64,000 bases of DNA from Leptolyngbya sp. Heron Island J (GCF_000482245.1 NZ_AWNH01000079.1:1-64000), one strand, 5' to 3'. Positions 44,183-53,015 are shown, numbered from the stretch's first letter. Notes: generated from the letters alone by a model not told the origin. A program made the numbers and translations.

Positions 44183-44971
44183 TCAATTTTCCGGTGGCGC
44201 TTGCAGTTGGCCCACAGCATTAGTTACCAACTGACGAGGCATCAAGCGATTAGTAAACACCAGCAGCTGATTAAAAAATCCATGTACCGCCACCACTTGA
44301 TTGCGCTCTAAAGCAGCATAGCCAAACTGAGCCACTTCAGACGCTGCTGGCAGCTTAAACTTCTTAAAAAAGTCTACATCGCCTAGCTCCGCCCGTGCCT
44401 GGAAGCCTGTCCCTCGCGTTGGTCCGGGACACAGCACTGTTGCCGTCACCCCTGTTCCTTTAATTTCATGGGCCAGCGCTTCCGTAAATGACATGACATA
44501 GGACTTACTGGCATAGTAAGTCGCCATAAAAGGCCCCGGCTGAAAAGCGGCTGTAGAGGCCACATTCAGAATCTTGCCATAGCCGCGTTCCAGCATCGGT
44601 GGCAAACACAGGCGTATCAGGTGAGTCAGGCTGCCCATATTCAGCTGCATGAGAGCAATTTGCTTGGCCCAATCACAGTCAGCAAAAGGACCATAATCAC
44701 CAAAACCCGCGTTATTCACCAAAACATCTACGGTAAGTTGCTGCTGCTGTATACGTTCAAAAAGCAGCTGTGGGGCATCGATTTGACTTAGATCGCAGCC
44801 GATAACATGAACCTGTAGGCCATGGGTTTTGGTCAATTCATCTTGAATACGCTGAAGCTTGTCGATACTGCGAGCCACCAAAATTAAATCATGGTTATTC
44901 GCAGCAAAAACCTTTGCTAATTCGTAACCAATGCCACCAGACGCGCCTGTAATCAGTGCTGTTTTTACCAT
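44183..44971 (-). CDS. Short-chain dehydrogenase/reductase
   Basis: The 262-residue classical SDR has an intact cofactor motif (TGASGGIG), the NNAGFGDYG turn, the catalytic Ser in NVASTAAF, and YYASKSY (YxxxK). It resembles the DltE/YqjQ-like group with a C-terminal hydrophobic tail. It should be an NAD(P)H-dependent oxidoreductase of unknown substrate. This contrasts with the triad-less SDR at 41335. Confidence 0.93.
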   Translation of the reverse strand: MVKTALITGASGGIGYELAKVFAANNHDLILVARSIDKLQRIQDELTKTHGLQVHVIGCDLSQIDAPQLLFERIQQQQLTVDVLVNNAGFGDYGPFADCDWAKQIALMQLNMGSLTHLIRLCLPPMLERGYGKILNVASTAAFQPGPFMATYYASKSYVMSFTEALAHEIKGTGVTATVLCPGPTRGTGFQARAELGDVDFFKKFKLPAASEVAQFGYAALERNQVVAVHGFFNQLLVFTNRLMPRQLVTNAVGQLQAPPEN

Positions 44972-45226
44972 GGGGTTTCAGGTCTACCTTTGCTTCACCA
45001 TAGCTTCAGTACGGTCAACCGATCCAACCATTAGGGTTCTCCTGACAGATTGGGCAAAGATAACAACAACACTTTCGGCAAGCCCTAATATCAGGTGAGG
45101 TTCTCTTCCCTGGGTATTGTTATTTCTATAGGGCATCATGATGACTGTAAGACACAAGGAAGAGGCCACAGACAACGCTCTTCCCAACTCTACAAACAAC
45201 ACAATCAAGAGCTGAGGAAACAAAAC

Positions 45227-45664
45227 ATGATCGTACGCTACTGGCAGCCTTTCCACGAAATCGAAACCATTAGACAACAACTCGATAACATTTTTGAAGA
45301 TCTAACACCCACAGCAACAGATTGGATACCTGAGATTGATCTGGTTGATGCCGGTAATGACTATGTTCTAGAAATAGTTCTACCCGGTCTCAAGGCTGAC
45401 GACATCAATATTGAAGCCAGCCGTAAAAGCATCACCATCTCTGGCGAACATACTGCCCCTGAGGTGACTGACGACAAGCAGGTGTTACGTCGTGAGCGAC
45501 GCTATGGCAGCTTCCGTCGTGTAGTGAATCTGCCTGTAGCCATCGAACATGAACAGGTCAGCGCCGACTATACCAATGGCATCCTGACAGTGCATGTCCC
45601 TAAAGCGGCTGAGGTCCGTAACCAGGTAGTGAAGGTAAATGTTGCTGACACAACGGCTGGTTAA
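45227..45664 (+). CDS. Small heat-shock protein (Hsp20)
   Basis: The 145-residue protein has an alpha-crystallin domain (about 37-138) with WIPEIDLVDAGNDYVLEIVLPGLKADDINI, the SITISGEH strand, and the family motif NGILTVHVPKA. It holds unfolding proteins as large oligomers and protects thylakoid and cytosolic proteins in stress. A GAGG lies nine bases before the ATG at 45227; the frame opens further upstream but that part is unlike Hsp20. A strong terminator follows at 45767-45794. Confidence 0.94.
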   Translation: MIVRYWQPFHEIETIRQQLDNIFEDLTPTATDWIPEIDLVDAGNDYVLEIVLPGLKADDINIEASRKSITISGEHTAPEVTDDKQVLRRERRYGSFRRVVNLPVAIEHEQVSADYTNGILTVHVPKAAEVRNQVVKVNVADTTAG

Positions 45665-45766
45665 TGTTCACTGGCTGTAACGGCGTGTTTAGTTGGGAAT
45701 ACCTAAGCACGTCTAACAGCCATCCGTTCCCGATGACTCTCCTCTAATTCTCCTAGTTTGGCTATA

Positions 45767-45794
45767 GCGGCAGGAATACCTGCCGCTTTTTTTT
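45767..45794 (+). terminator. Strong rho-independent terminator
   Basis: GCGGCAGG, AATA loop, CCTGCCGC and eight T residues. It ends the hsp20 transcript. The following 100 bases contain more GC-rich inverted repeats (CCCCTGCTGGCAGGG, GGGGAGCCCC) before the transporter gene. Confidence 0.92.
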
Positions 45795-45960
45795 GTTTAG
45801 GGATTTTGGTCGATGGGTTCCCCTGCTGGCAGGGTACCCACAAGGGGAGCCCCTATGGGGGTTATCTACAATGCATTGAGATCCTGTTCGTGGGGGGCTG
45901 TTGGCGTTTAAGCTGGGAATACACTTTCAGTTCACAAACCGTTTTAGAAAATCGAAGGCT

Positions 45961-47412
45961 ATGAGCAGTCCAGATCTGACCAGTAGCTATACAGCTGCAG
46001 ACCGTGTCATACCCAAAATTGGCCTATTCACCATGCTACGCCTGGGCATTTTTAATATGGGCCTGGGGATCATGTCGCTGCTGACACTTGGGGTGCTCAA
46101 CCGCGTCATGATTGATGAACTGAAGGTGCCAGCACTGATTGCTGCTGGCGCGATCGCAGTCCATCAGTTTATGGCCCCAGCCCGCGTGTGGATTGGCCAG
46201 ATGTCAGACTCCAAACCGCTATTTGGCTATCACCGCAGCGGCTATATCTGGCTCGGCATTGTTTCTATGGCAGTCATGGCTTTCACAGCCGTCCAAATCG
46301 TTTGGCAAATTGGCAGCCGCGTCGAAGCCGATGGATGGACAAATGCTGTTTATCCCTGGGTTGGCTTGCTAGCCTTTGTATTTGCCCTCTACGGTTTAGC
46401 CTTAGCATCCACATCCACACCGTTTACAGCACTCTTGGTAGATGTCTCCGATGATGACACCCAGTCAAAGCTCGTGGGTATTGGCTGGGGCATGCTGATG
46501 GTCGGCATTGTCTCCGGTGTAATTATTACCACGATTGTCCTCGGCTCTTTGGGCGATACCCCCACCCTCGATCAGCTACGGAGCTCAGTTAACCGATTGT
46601 TTATCATTGCACCGTCTATCGTCTGTGGCATTGCCATTCTGAGCACCTTTGGCATTGAGAAAAAATATTCACGGTTGCAACAGCGAAATAGCCAGCGAGA
46701 CGATCAGATTACATTTGGCACTGCACTCAAAGTCTTGACAGCTAGTCGTCAGACAGGATTATTCTTTGTATTCTTGCTGGTACTTAGCCTCAGTCTGTTT
46801 ATGCAGGATGCAATCTTAGAACCCTACGGTGGTCAGATTTTTGGTATGCCCATTACTGAAACCACCAAACTCAATGCTTACTTTGGCATGGGTACATTGT
46901 TTGGCATTGTTGCCACCGGCTTTTTCTTAGCCCCCAGGCTAGGTAAAAAGCGCACCATTAAATTTGGCTGTCTCTGGGCAGCTTTCTGTTTAATTCTGCT
47001 GATTGTTTTTGGCACAACGGGTGACCCTCAGCAGCTGATGATTGGTGTCGGGTTGTTTGGCCTCGCCTCGGGGGTATTGACCACCGGCTCTATTTTGCTG
47101 ATGTTGGATTTGACCGTGGCCGAGGTAGCAGGCACCTTTATCGGTGCCTGGGGCTTGGCCCAGGCCATTGCTCGTGGTACAGCCACTGTGCTAGGCGGTA
47201 GTTTGCTGTCTTTGGGTAAAAGCATTTTGGAATACTTTGCCATTGGACCTGTTCCCGATGATCAACTGCTACCCGCCTATGGTCTTGTTTTTGGTACCCA
47301 GGCAGTTGGTATGTTGATTGCAGTGGCGATTGTCAGTCGGGTGAATATTCGTGAGTTTCAGACGACTGCGAAAAGTGCGATCGCAACCGCCCTAGAAAGT
47401 GATATGGACTAA
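45961..47412 (+). CDS. BCD-family (PucC-like) MFS transporter
   Basis: The 483-residue protein has 12 hydrophobic segments and the BCD/PucC signature: LRLGIFNMGLGIMSLLTLGVLNRVMIDEL near the start, HQFMAPARVWIGQMSDSKP, then HRSGYIWLG and DAILEPYGGQIFGM. PucC and relatives assist assembly of light-harvesting complexes and possibly (bacterio)chlorophyll delivery. Cyanobacterial members are often associated with Pcb/IsiA-type antennae or high-light proteins. The chosen ATG follows the hydrophilic stretch; 20 extra codons upstream are not family-like. The phosphatase-family gene follows after 4 bp. Confidence 0.9.
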   Translation: MSSPDLTSSYTAADRVIPKIGLFTMLRLGIFNMGLGIMSLLTLGVLNRVMIDELKVPALIAAGAIAVHQFMAPARVWIGQMSDSKPLFGYHRSGYIWLGIVSMAVMAFTAVQIVWQIGSRVEADGWTNAVYPWVGLLAFVFALYGLALASTSTPFTALLVDVSDDDTQSKLVGIGWGMLMVGIVSGVIITTIVLGSLGDTPTLDQLRSSVNRLFIIAPSIVCGIAILSTFGIEKKYSRLQQRNSQRDDQITFGTALKVLTASRQTGLFFVFLLVLSLSLFMQDAILEPYGGQIFGMPITETTKLNAYFGMGTLFGIVATGFFLAPRLGKKRTIKFGCLWAAFCLILLIVFGTTGDPQQLMIGVGLFGLASGVLTTGSILLMLDLTVAEVAGTFIGAWGLAQAIARGTATVLGGSLLSLGKSILEYFAIGPVPDDQLLPAYGLVFGTQAVGMLIAVAIVSRVNIREFQTTAKSAIATALESDMD

Positions 47413-47416
47413 CCCC

Positions 47417-48226
47417 ATGACCCCAGACTGGCAACACATCCTCACCGTGGCAGAAACAGCAACGACCGTCGTTGGAGCCCAGCTGCTTAAAGACTTTGGC
47501 AACGCCACTGCCGAAGAAAAAGCCGATGGCAGTCTGGTCACCCAGTCAGACAAGTGGGCCGATGGCGAACTCCGGCGACGGTTACAAAAAGAACTACCAG
47601 ACCATGGTGTGTTGAGCGAAGAAGACACCCATGTTTTTCCAGAGCAAGACTTTTGCTGGATTATTGACCCCATCGACGGCACCACTAACTTCACTCGGGG
47701 CGTTCCGCTGTGGGGCATTTCATTAGGGCTGCTGTACAAAGGCACACCAGTCTTTGGCCACGTATACATTCCTCCCCTAGACCAACGGTTCCATGGGTTT
47801 TTCATGGGAAACTCTGGCCTAGACGGCCCCAGCGGGGCCTTTCTCGACAGTCAGCCGATATACACCTCCTCAGATGCCGCCGCCGGTAGCCAGTTTTTTA
47901 GCCTTTGCGCTCGCAGTCTTAAGGTGCTGCAAAAGCCTTTCCCATGCAAAATTCGCATGTTGGGTGTCGCCACCTACAATCTGCTGACAGTTGGTGCGGG
48001 CATAAGTCTTGGAGCCGTAGAAGCCACCCCCAAGATTTGGGATATCGCCGCAGTTTGGGCCATTACCCAGGCAGCAGGTGCCGTATGGACACCGTTAGAG
48101 GAAGCAGATATTTTTCCACTAACCGTCGGTGAAGATTACGGCAGTCGACCATTTCCAACACTTTTAAGCGCACACCAGGATTTGAATGAATTATTTCGTC
48201 CCCTGGTCGAGGTTATTCGCAACTAA
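47417..48226 (+). CDS. Inositol monophosphatase family protein
   Basis: The 269-residue Mg2+-dependent phosphatase has the paired metal motifs SEEDTH and WIIDPIDGTTNFTRG and the later KIWDIAAVWAI. Relatives cleave inositol-1-phosphate, 3'-phosphoadenosine phosphate, fructose-1,6-bisphosphate or histidinol phosphate. The substrate cannot be fixed from the sequence. It starts 4 bp after the transporter stop and is likely in the same operon. Confidence 0.93.
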   Translation: MTPDWQHILTVAETATTVVGAQLLKDFGNATAEEKADGSLVTQSDKWADGELRRRLQKELPDHGVLSEEDTHVFPEQDFCWIIDPIDGTTNFTRGVPLWGISLGLLYKGTPVFGHVYIPPLDQRFHGFFMGNSGLDGPSGAFLDSQPIYTSSDAAAGSQFFSLCARSLKVLQKPFPCKIRMLGVATYNLLTVGAGISLGAVEATPKIWDIAAVWAITQAAGAVWTPLEEADIFPLTVGEDYGSRPFPTLLSAHQDLNELFRPLVEVIRN

Positions 48227-48275
48227 ATGTGTCACAACAGAATTTCTTTAGTCGGAGAGTTGCCCTAGGTTTCCG

Positions 48276-48370
48276 AGCCCTCATCCCCCAACCCCTTGCT
48301 CCCTGGAGGAGAAGGGGGGCCTAGCCTCAAAGTCCTTCTCCCTGGGGGAGAAGGATTTAGAATGAGGGCT
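48276..48370. repeat. 95-bp palindromic repeat (CCTCATCCCCCAACCCCTT type)
   Basis: The element is bounded by AGCCCTCAT and its complement ATGAGGGCT. Inside it contains CTCCCTGGAGGAGAAGG and CTTCTCCCTGGGGGAGAAGG. This is a known style of dispersed intergenic palindrome in cyanobacterial genomes. No gene lies between 48227 and 48523. Confidence 0.75.
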
Positions 48371-48523
48371 AATCCAAGGCCAAAGCCACCTTTCAAGGCA
48401 TCATCTTTTAGATGTGTATATACAGTAGCCTTGGTAAGGGGAGGACACTGGCAACAATCTTTCTGAGTTATGGTTTCAGTTATTTTTAACAGCCTTATAA
48501 CTCAGGTTTGGCAGTTACTGCCC

Positions 48524-48769
48524 CTAATCGACTCTGACCTTTTTGGTCAAAATGGCCATGACTTCATTGGGCCTACCAGTGGGCAACGGTTTACTCCAGT
48601 CGTTGGGCTCGGCGTAGTTGAGCTTATGGAGCAGTTTAATCGTGTCGCGCACGGCGGTAAGACTACCAAGGACAATATGGCGCACAGGTTCGTAAGCGTG
48701 CTCGGATAGGGGCTCAGGCCTACGCAGAAAATTGGACGCAGATGCGTCCTGGGTTGGTTCTTGAAACAT
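48524..48769 (-). CDS. Small conserved cyanobacterial protein
   Basis: The 81-residue protein contains VRHIVLGSLTAVRDTIKLLHKLNYAEPNDWSKPLPTGRPNEVMAILTKKV, a pattern I recognise from short conserved cyanobacterial proteins without a function. The ATG at 48769 has GGAG nine bases upstream. A longer minus-strand frame (to 48943) is open but its extra N-terminal part is not family-like. Confidence 0.75.
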   Translation of the reverse strand: MFQEPTQDASASNFLRRPEPLSEHAYEPVRHIVLGSLTAVRDTIKLLHKLNYAEPNDWSKPLPTGRPNEVMAILTKKVRVD

Positions 48770-49079
48770 AGTTCTGGTCTCCAGATAACGATGGCCCCTT
48801 GATTGGCCCAAATAGACCGCAAGGGGCTGGTTGACCAGAACCCAACAGCCAGCCACTCCGCCATGATATTTCGCAAATCGGGATGGCTGGTGCATAATAC
48901 CCCCAGCGACCTGGATTGCTGCGTAATCCGGGAAGTTAGCCATCAGCGTAGTGTTGGTAGCACTCGCTGGTGGTGCCAGTTATTGAGTTCTGAGTTAAGG
49001 CCACGACGGAAATCATTGCCTTGCAAATTAGGGTAGGACGCCTGTATCGTTCGAGTCAAGCTTTTGATCATCTCCTGCT
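48770..49079. other. Intergenic region, nothing convincing
   Basis: This 310-bp gap has open frames in both directions but none with a ribosome binding site or recognisable similarity. It probably carries the divergent promoters of the genes on both sides. Confidence 0.45.
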
Positions 49080-49703
49080 ATGGAACTTAATCCTGACTCC
49101 CTAGACCCATCTTTACGCTACAAACTGCTGATTGGCACCGTAGTCCCGCGACCCATTGCATTTGTCTCTAGCATTTCCCCTACGGGCAAGACAAATTTGG
49201 CTCCTTTTTCTTACTTTAATGCTGTTGGTCATAAGCCTCTGGCCCTGGCCTTTAGTATTGCCCCCAAATCAGACGGCTCTGAAAAAGACACCCTACGCAA
49301 TGTGCGCCCCGTCAGTGAAGGTGGCGTCGGAGAGTACGTGATTAATTTGGCCGTTGAGCCCTATATTCAACAGGTCGCCGAAGCATCGGAACCACTGCCC
49401 TACGGTGACTCTGAGTTTGACCACATTGACCTAACAACAGTCCCAAGCAAAGTCGTCAAAGCGCCCAGGGTGGCAGAATCTCCTGTCGCGTTTGAATGTC
49501 GCACCATACAAATTGTCCCTGTTGGCACGTTTAACCTGGTTATCGGTGAAGTGATCCATTGGTTTGTCCGCGATGATCTGGTAGACGAAAACTATCGCGT
49601 TGATACTCACAAGCTCGCTCCCATAGGTCGCATGGCAGGCAATGATTATTGCCATACAGATCGACAATTCACGATTCCGAATGGTCTGCCAAAATCAACG
49701 TAA
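49080..49703 (+). CDS. Flavin reductase-like, FMN-binding protein
   Basis: The 207-residue protein belongs to the flavin-reductase-like (split-barrel) family: YKLLIGTVVPRPIAFVSSI, then TNLAPFSYFNAVGHKPLALAFS (FMN phosphate contacts), KDTLRNV and EYVINLAVEPY, ending with the family GRMAGNDYCHTD. It binds FMN and probably reduces a flavin or a small substrate with NAD(P)H. Context gives no substrate. Confidence 0.93.
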   Translation: MELNPDSLDPSLRYKLLIGTVVPRPIAFVSSISPTGKTNLAPFSYFNAVGHKPLALAFSIAPKSDGSEKDTLRNVRPVSEGGVGEYVINLAVEPYIQQVAEASEPLPYGDSEFDHIDLTTVPSKVVKAPRVAESPVAFECRTIQIVPVGTFNLVIGEVIHWFVRDDLVDENYRVDTHKLAPIGRMAGNDYCHTDRQFTIPNGLPKST

Positions 49704-49918
49704 CCGTAAGGTGAGCAAAATCAGTCTCGATTAATAGCCGCGGTTGCTGTAGCTGCCCACCCTACAAATCTACACATCTGTCTTGTTAGCGTTTTTGTCA
49801 ACACATTGACTAGAGCCTAAATCTAAACATTGAGACCATTCTTACTGTTCAGTTAAATAAAGATAATCTCCAAAAAGATAGTGGGCAGACATCCCTATCC
49901 ACATGACTATTCTCGCCG

Positions 49919-50371
49919 ATGCACATCACACAGAAACTTCTAGCGATTACTCTTATAGTCCTTCTCGCTATAGCCTGTGAACCTCCACAAGGCAACAGCA
50001 ACATTTCTGAGCCCGCACAGTCAGAAACTGTTGATAGTAGTGAGAAATTATTACAAGAAGCCTTCAAAGAACAAAAAAATGACCTTCAAGTGGGAGGCCA
50101 AGGAAAAGTCATCAAGCTTCTCTCCGATGATCTGGATGGCAGTAAACATCAGCGATTCATCATCAAGCTTAGCTCTGGACAAACTCTGTTAGTAGCTCAC
50201 AATATCGACTTAGCTCCGAGGATCAAAGCACTTCAGGTTGGTGATATGGTCACATTCTATGGTGAATACGAGTGGAACCCCGAAGGGGGTGTTATCCACT
50301 GGACTCACCATGATCCGGCTGGAGAACATATTGGAGGATGGATTAAACACGATGGCAAAATATATCAATAG
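49919..50371 (+). CDS. DUF3465 lipoprotein
   Basis: The 150-residue protein has a lipoprotein signal (VLLAIACE, Cys20). A DUF3465 domain follows with VGGQGKVIKLLSDDLDGSKHQRFII, LLVAHNIDLAPRIK, VGDMVTFYGEYEWNPEGGVIHWTHHD and GWIKHDGKIY. The OB-like, His-rich segment (HWTHHDP) suggests metal or nucleic-acid binding in the periplasm; function unproven. Codon use resembles that of the neighbouring HEPN/MNT pair. Confidence 0.9.
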   Translation: MHITQKLLAITLIVLLAIACEPPQGNSNISEPAQSETVDSSEKLLQEAFKEQKNDLQVGGQGKVIKLLSDDLDGSKHQRFIIKLSSGQTLLVAHNIDLAPRIKALQVGDMVTFYGEYEWNPEGGVIHWTHHDPAGEHIGGWIKHDGKIYQ

Positions 50372-50482
50372 GTGGGCTGAAAGATGTCCCCAATAGGGAC
50401 GATTAGAAGTTTTTCTGGCAAGATTGGTATATATGCACGATACGAGTAGAGAAAACCGTCCTATCAGCTAAATTCCAATGCC

Positions 50483-50821
50483 ATGGAAGTAAAGAAAACT
50501 ATAGACCCCAGCACTAGAGCAATCCTTTCTAGCCTAAAAACCAAGTTGACGACGCTTTATCAAGATCGACTCTTACACCTTACCCTCTTTGGCTCTCAAG
50601 CTCGTGGTGAAGCCGAAAAAGATTCAGATATTGATGTGCTTGTCGTTTTAAGACCGCCTGTAAATGCTGGAGCAGAAATCAAAAAGACCAGCCAAATAGT
50701 AGCTGATCTTTCACTTCAGCACGATGCCGTCATCAGCTGCCTTTTCATGGATGAAGACCATTACAGTAACCGTAATACTCCTCTTCTGCGTAACGTTCGC
50801 AGAGAAGGAATTCTATTATGA
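50483..50821 (+). CDS. MNT-type nucleotidyltransferase (antitoxin side of HEPN/MNT)
   Basis: The 112-residue minimal nucleotidyltransferase has the motif GSQARGEAEKDSDIDVLVV, which fits GSX10DXD of MntA proteins, and a further acidic position in the LQHDAVISC strand. In studied HEPN/MNT pairs the MNT protein silences its partner RNase by adding AMP units. It overlaps the HEPN gene by four bases (ATGA). Confidence 0.92.
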   Translation: MEVKKTIDPSTRAILSSLKTKLTTLYQDRLLHLTLFGSQARGEAEKDSDIDVLVVLRPPVNAGAEIKKTSQIVADLSLQHDAVISCLFMDEDHYSNRNTPLLRNVRREGILL

Positions 50822-51198
50822 CCGATGAACAGCGTGAACTTGTCTTAAAAGCACAACAAAGCTTAGAAGCAGCCAAGCTTCTGCTGAGCAAGGACTTTAC
50901 AGACTATGCGATATCGCGTGCCTACTACAGCATGTTCTACGTTGCTCAAGCATTTCTAGCGGGTGAAGGTTTAGCTTTTTCCAAACATTCAGCCGTCATC
51001 TCTGCCTTTGGGCGCGAATTTGCCAAACCCCAACGCGTACCAGTCGAATTTCATCGCTACCTTATCGAAGCACAGTCCTTACGAACAACTGGCGATTACG
51101 GTCAACTAAATGCACTGACAGCTGAACAAGCCACCGAACAGATTACTCATGCTGAAAACTTTCTAATATTGGCTAGTCAAAACTTCGGAGAAATCTGA
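50818..51198 (+). CDS. HEPN-domain protein (probable RNase toxin)
   Basis: The 126-residue helical protein has the HEPN core AISRAYYSMFYVAQAFLAGE and the C-terminal LRTTGDYGQLNALTAEQA. An R-x5-H spacing (RVPVEFH) falls within the RX4-6H range described for catalytic HEPN RNases, although which Arg/His pair is catalytic needs alignment. It starts inside the last codons of the MNT gene, so expression is coupled. Pairs of this kind act in stress response or phage defence. Confidence 0.9.
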   Translation: MTDEQRELVLKAQQSLEAAKLLLSKDFTDYAISRAYYSMFYVAQAFLAGEGLAFSKHSAVISAFGREFAKPQRVPVEFHRYLIEAQSLRTTGDYGQLNALTAEQATEQITHAENFLILASQNFGEI

Positions 51199-51220
51199 TA
51201 CTAACAGAGACCTTTAAACG

Positions 51221-51919
51221 TCAAGCAACACTTAACGCTGTTGCTAAAATTGACTCAAATAATAACAATCCATCCGTGCCGCCTAGTCTGGTATCAGCTG
51301 CTCGCTCTGGGTGGGGCATCATGCCAAGGACATTTCCTTTCTTGTTGCAAATACTGGCAATGTTGTTGAGGGAACCGTTGGGATTGCTGCTGTCGTCCAC
51401 CGCTCCCCCGGGGCTGCTGTAGCGAAAAACAACCTGATTGTTGTCTTCAAGCGACTTAAGCGTATCCACATCGGCATAATAACAACCTTCACCATGGGCA
51501 ATGGGAATCGTCACTACCTGCCCTTTCGTATAGTTTTGGGTCCAGGTGAGGTCAGTACGTTCTACTTTGAGGGGAGTGCGATCGCAAATAAACCGCATAT
51601 CTCGATTGCGCATCAGTGCCCCCGGCAATAGCCCTACCTCAGTCAAAATCTGAAAGCCGTTGCAAATACCCAGAACCAAGCCACCCTGATTGGCAAATTC
51701 GACCGCTGAGCGCATCGCCGGGGAAAACTGAGCCACCGCACCACAGCGCAGGTAGTCGCCATAGCTAAAGCCACCGGGGACCACCACCACATCCACGTCG
51801 CCTAGATCGTTGTCTTCGTGCCAGATGCAATGGGTGGGCCGCTCAAGGATATCGCGAGTGACGTAGACTACGTCGCGATCGCAATTAGAACCGGGAAATG
51901 TGATGACACCAAATTTCAT
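51221..51919 (-). CDS. purQ: Phosphoribosylformylglycinamidine synthase, glutaminase subunit PurQ
   Basis: PurQ supplies ammonia to PurL in step four of purine synthesis. The 232-residue class I amidotransferase has the nucleophile Cys in LGICNGFQILTE and the His-Glu in MMPHPERA. Its N-terminus MKFGVITFPGSNCDRD is standard. It follows purS by 57 bp, with a palindromic repeat inside the gap. PurL is not in the window. Confidence 0.96.
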   Translation of the reverse strand: MKFGVITFPGSNCDRDVVYVTRDILERPTHCIWHEDNDLGDVDVVVVPGGFSYGDYLRCGAVAQFSPAMRSAVEFANQGGLVLGICNGFQILTEVGLLPGALMRNRDMRFICDRTPLKVERTDLTWTQNYTKGQVVTIPIAHGEGCYYADVDTLKSLEDNNQVVFRYSSPGGAVDDSSNPNGSLNNIASICNKKGNVLGMMPHPERAADTRLGGTDGLLLFESILATALSVA

Positions 51920-51948
51920 AAAACCTCTGTCATAATCAAAAACCTAAT

Positions 51949-51964
51949 CCCCTCCCAGGAGGGG
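51949..51964. repeat. GGGAGGGG palindrome between purS and purQ
   Basis: CCCCTCCCAGGAGGGG is identical to the copy at 4184-4199. It lies in the 57-bp gap of the purS-purQ operon, where it would form a stem in the mRNA just 29 bases before purQ. Confidence 0.8.
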
Positions 51965-51976
51965 CAACGGGGAGGG

Positions 51977-52243
51977 TTATGCCGCCGCCATTGCCTGCAA
52001 CTCAATCCGATAATTCTCAATTACCGGATTTGCCAATAACTGATCGCACATCCGGTCAAGCTGCTGACGTGCCGCCTCTTCACTATCCGCCGTCAGCGAC
52101 ACCTCTACATATTTACCAATGCGAACCTGCGTCACATTGTCATATCCCATATGCTCTAGCCCAGAGCGCACCGCTGTACCTGCTGGGTCGAGCACTGAAG
52201 GCCGAAGAGTCACATACACTTGAGCTTGATAAGTCTGCGCCAC
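51977..52243 (-). CDS. purS: Phosphoribosylformylglycinamidine synthase subunit PurS
   Basis: The 88-residue protein has the PurS pattern: YQAQVYVTLRPSVLDPAGTAVRSGLEHMGYDNVTQVRIGKYVE, then a short C-terminal half ending with the family-type CDQLLANPVIENYRIEL. It bridges PurL and PurQ. First gene of the unit. Confidence 0.96.
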   Translation of the reverse strand: MAQTYQAQVYVTLRPSVLDPAGTAVRSGLEHMGYDNVTQVRIGKYVEVSLTADSEEAARQQLDRMCDQLLANPVIENYRIELQAMAAA

Positions 52244-52456
52244 AATGTAAATCCAGAATGTTAGGGGGTGAGTCGTTTATCCAAACCACAGTTAGCCGTT
52301 TACGCTACGGAGAACCTAAAGTGTTGGATGTTAACAGGCTTCATATTATCGCACCCCTGGAATCTCAAATACATAGGGACAGACTACATTAGCCCCTAAT
52401 CTATCTCAACTTGGAGCCTAAGATCTAAGCTAATAGAATCCATTCCTTCCAAACCC

Positions 52457-52846
52457 ATGGCTATTCGTCGTACCCGCAACCAGGAGCACATCCTAGAAGC
52501 ATTGCAAAATCAAGAGCAGGCGATTTCTGCTCAGGATTTGCACGGTGTGATGCGACAAGACGGTAGTCGCATCGGATTAGCTACCGTGTATCGAGCCCTA
52601 GAAGCCCTAAAACTGGATGGCACGGTCCAGGTGCGTACGCTTTCTAACGGTGAAGCGGTATATAGCATGACCCACGAAGACCGCCACCACCTGACCTGTC
52701 TTCGCTGTGGTGAGTCGCTACCGATCGATGAATGCCCAGTCCACGAACTGGAAAAGCACCTTAATGACTCCCATCATTTCCGCATTTTTTATCACACTCT
52801 CGAATTTTTTGGCCTCTGCGATAAATGCCAGATGGTGTCAGGCTAA
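52457..52846 (+). CDS. Fur-family regulator (Zur-like)
   Basis: The 129-residue protein has a winged helix (about 5-75, LATVYRALEALKLDG) and a metal-binding half with HEDRHHLTCLRCGE, CPVHELEKHL and FFGLCDKC. Two CxxC motifs make a structural zinc site. The short N-terminus and H-HHLTCLRC pattern are closest to Zur/FurB, but Fur or PerR specificity cannot be settled. A PerR role would fit the box before the peroxiredoxin gene far to the left; that link is speculation. Confidence 0.9.
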   Translation: MAIRRTRNQEHILEALQNQEQAISAQDLHGVMRQDGSRIGLATVYRALEALKLDGTVQVRTLSNGEAVYSMTHEDRHHLTCLRCGESLPIDECPVHELEKHLNDSHHFRIFYHTLEFFGLCDKCQMVSG

Positions 52847-52853
52847 AAGCACT

Positions 52854-52985
52854 CTAACGAATTTCATCTATTGGCATGAACTTACGCTCATGCAAAACCT
52901 GATCAATACGATTGGCAACTTGAATAGGAGTGATGACTTGGCCTATCTGCTTTCCAGATAGTTTTGGTATCACTAGCTTGCCCAT
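52854..52985 (-). pseudogene. Truncated clan AA aspartic-protease-like micro-ORF
   Basis: A 43-codon minus-strand frame has a strong GGGAGG seven bases before its ATG and reads MGKLVIPKLSGKQIG... then PIQVANRIDQVLHERKFMPI, ending DEIR-stop. The layout (MGK-V-, N-ID, ER.F-EIR) recalls the first 45 or so residues of small bacterial retropepsin-like proteins, where the catalytic DTGA would come next. Here the frame stops and runs into the 3' end of the Fur-family gene. It looks like the 5' stump of a deleted gene; a real micro-protein is the alternative. Confidence 0.45.
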
Positions 52986-53015
52986 GGTCTGGCCTCCCAA
53001 ACGTGTCTACTGGAA

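Noticed and set aside
44984-45280. 98-codon minus-strand frame over the start of the hsp20 gene
   Set aside because: It overlaps a clear Hsp20 gene and its ribosome binding site, and its peptide has no recognisable features.
48470-48709. 79-codon plus-strand frame opposite the small conserved gene
   Set aside because: The minus-strand frame has the recognisable protein and a ribosome binding site; this one is its shadow.
49041-49060. GTTCGAGTC, similar to a tRNA T-loop
   Set aside because: No paired T-stem, anticodon arm or acceptor stem can be built around it on either strand.
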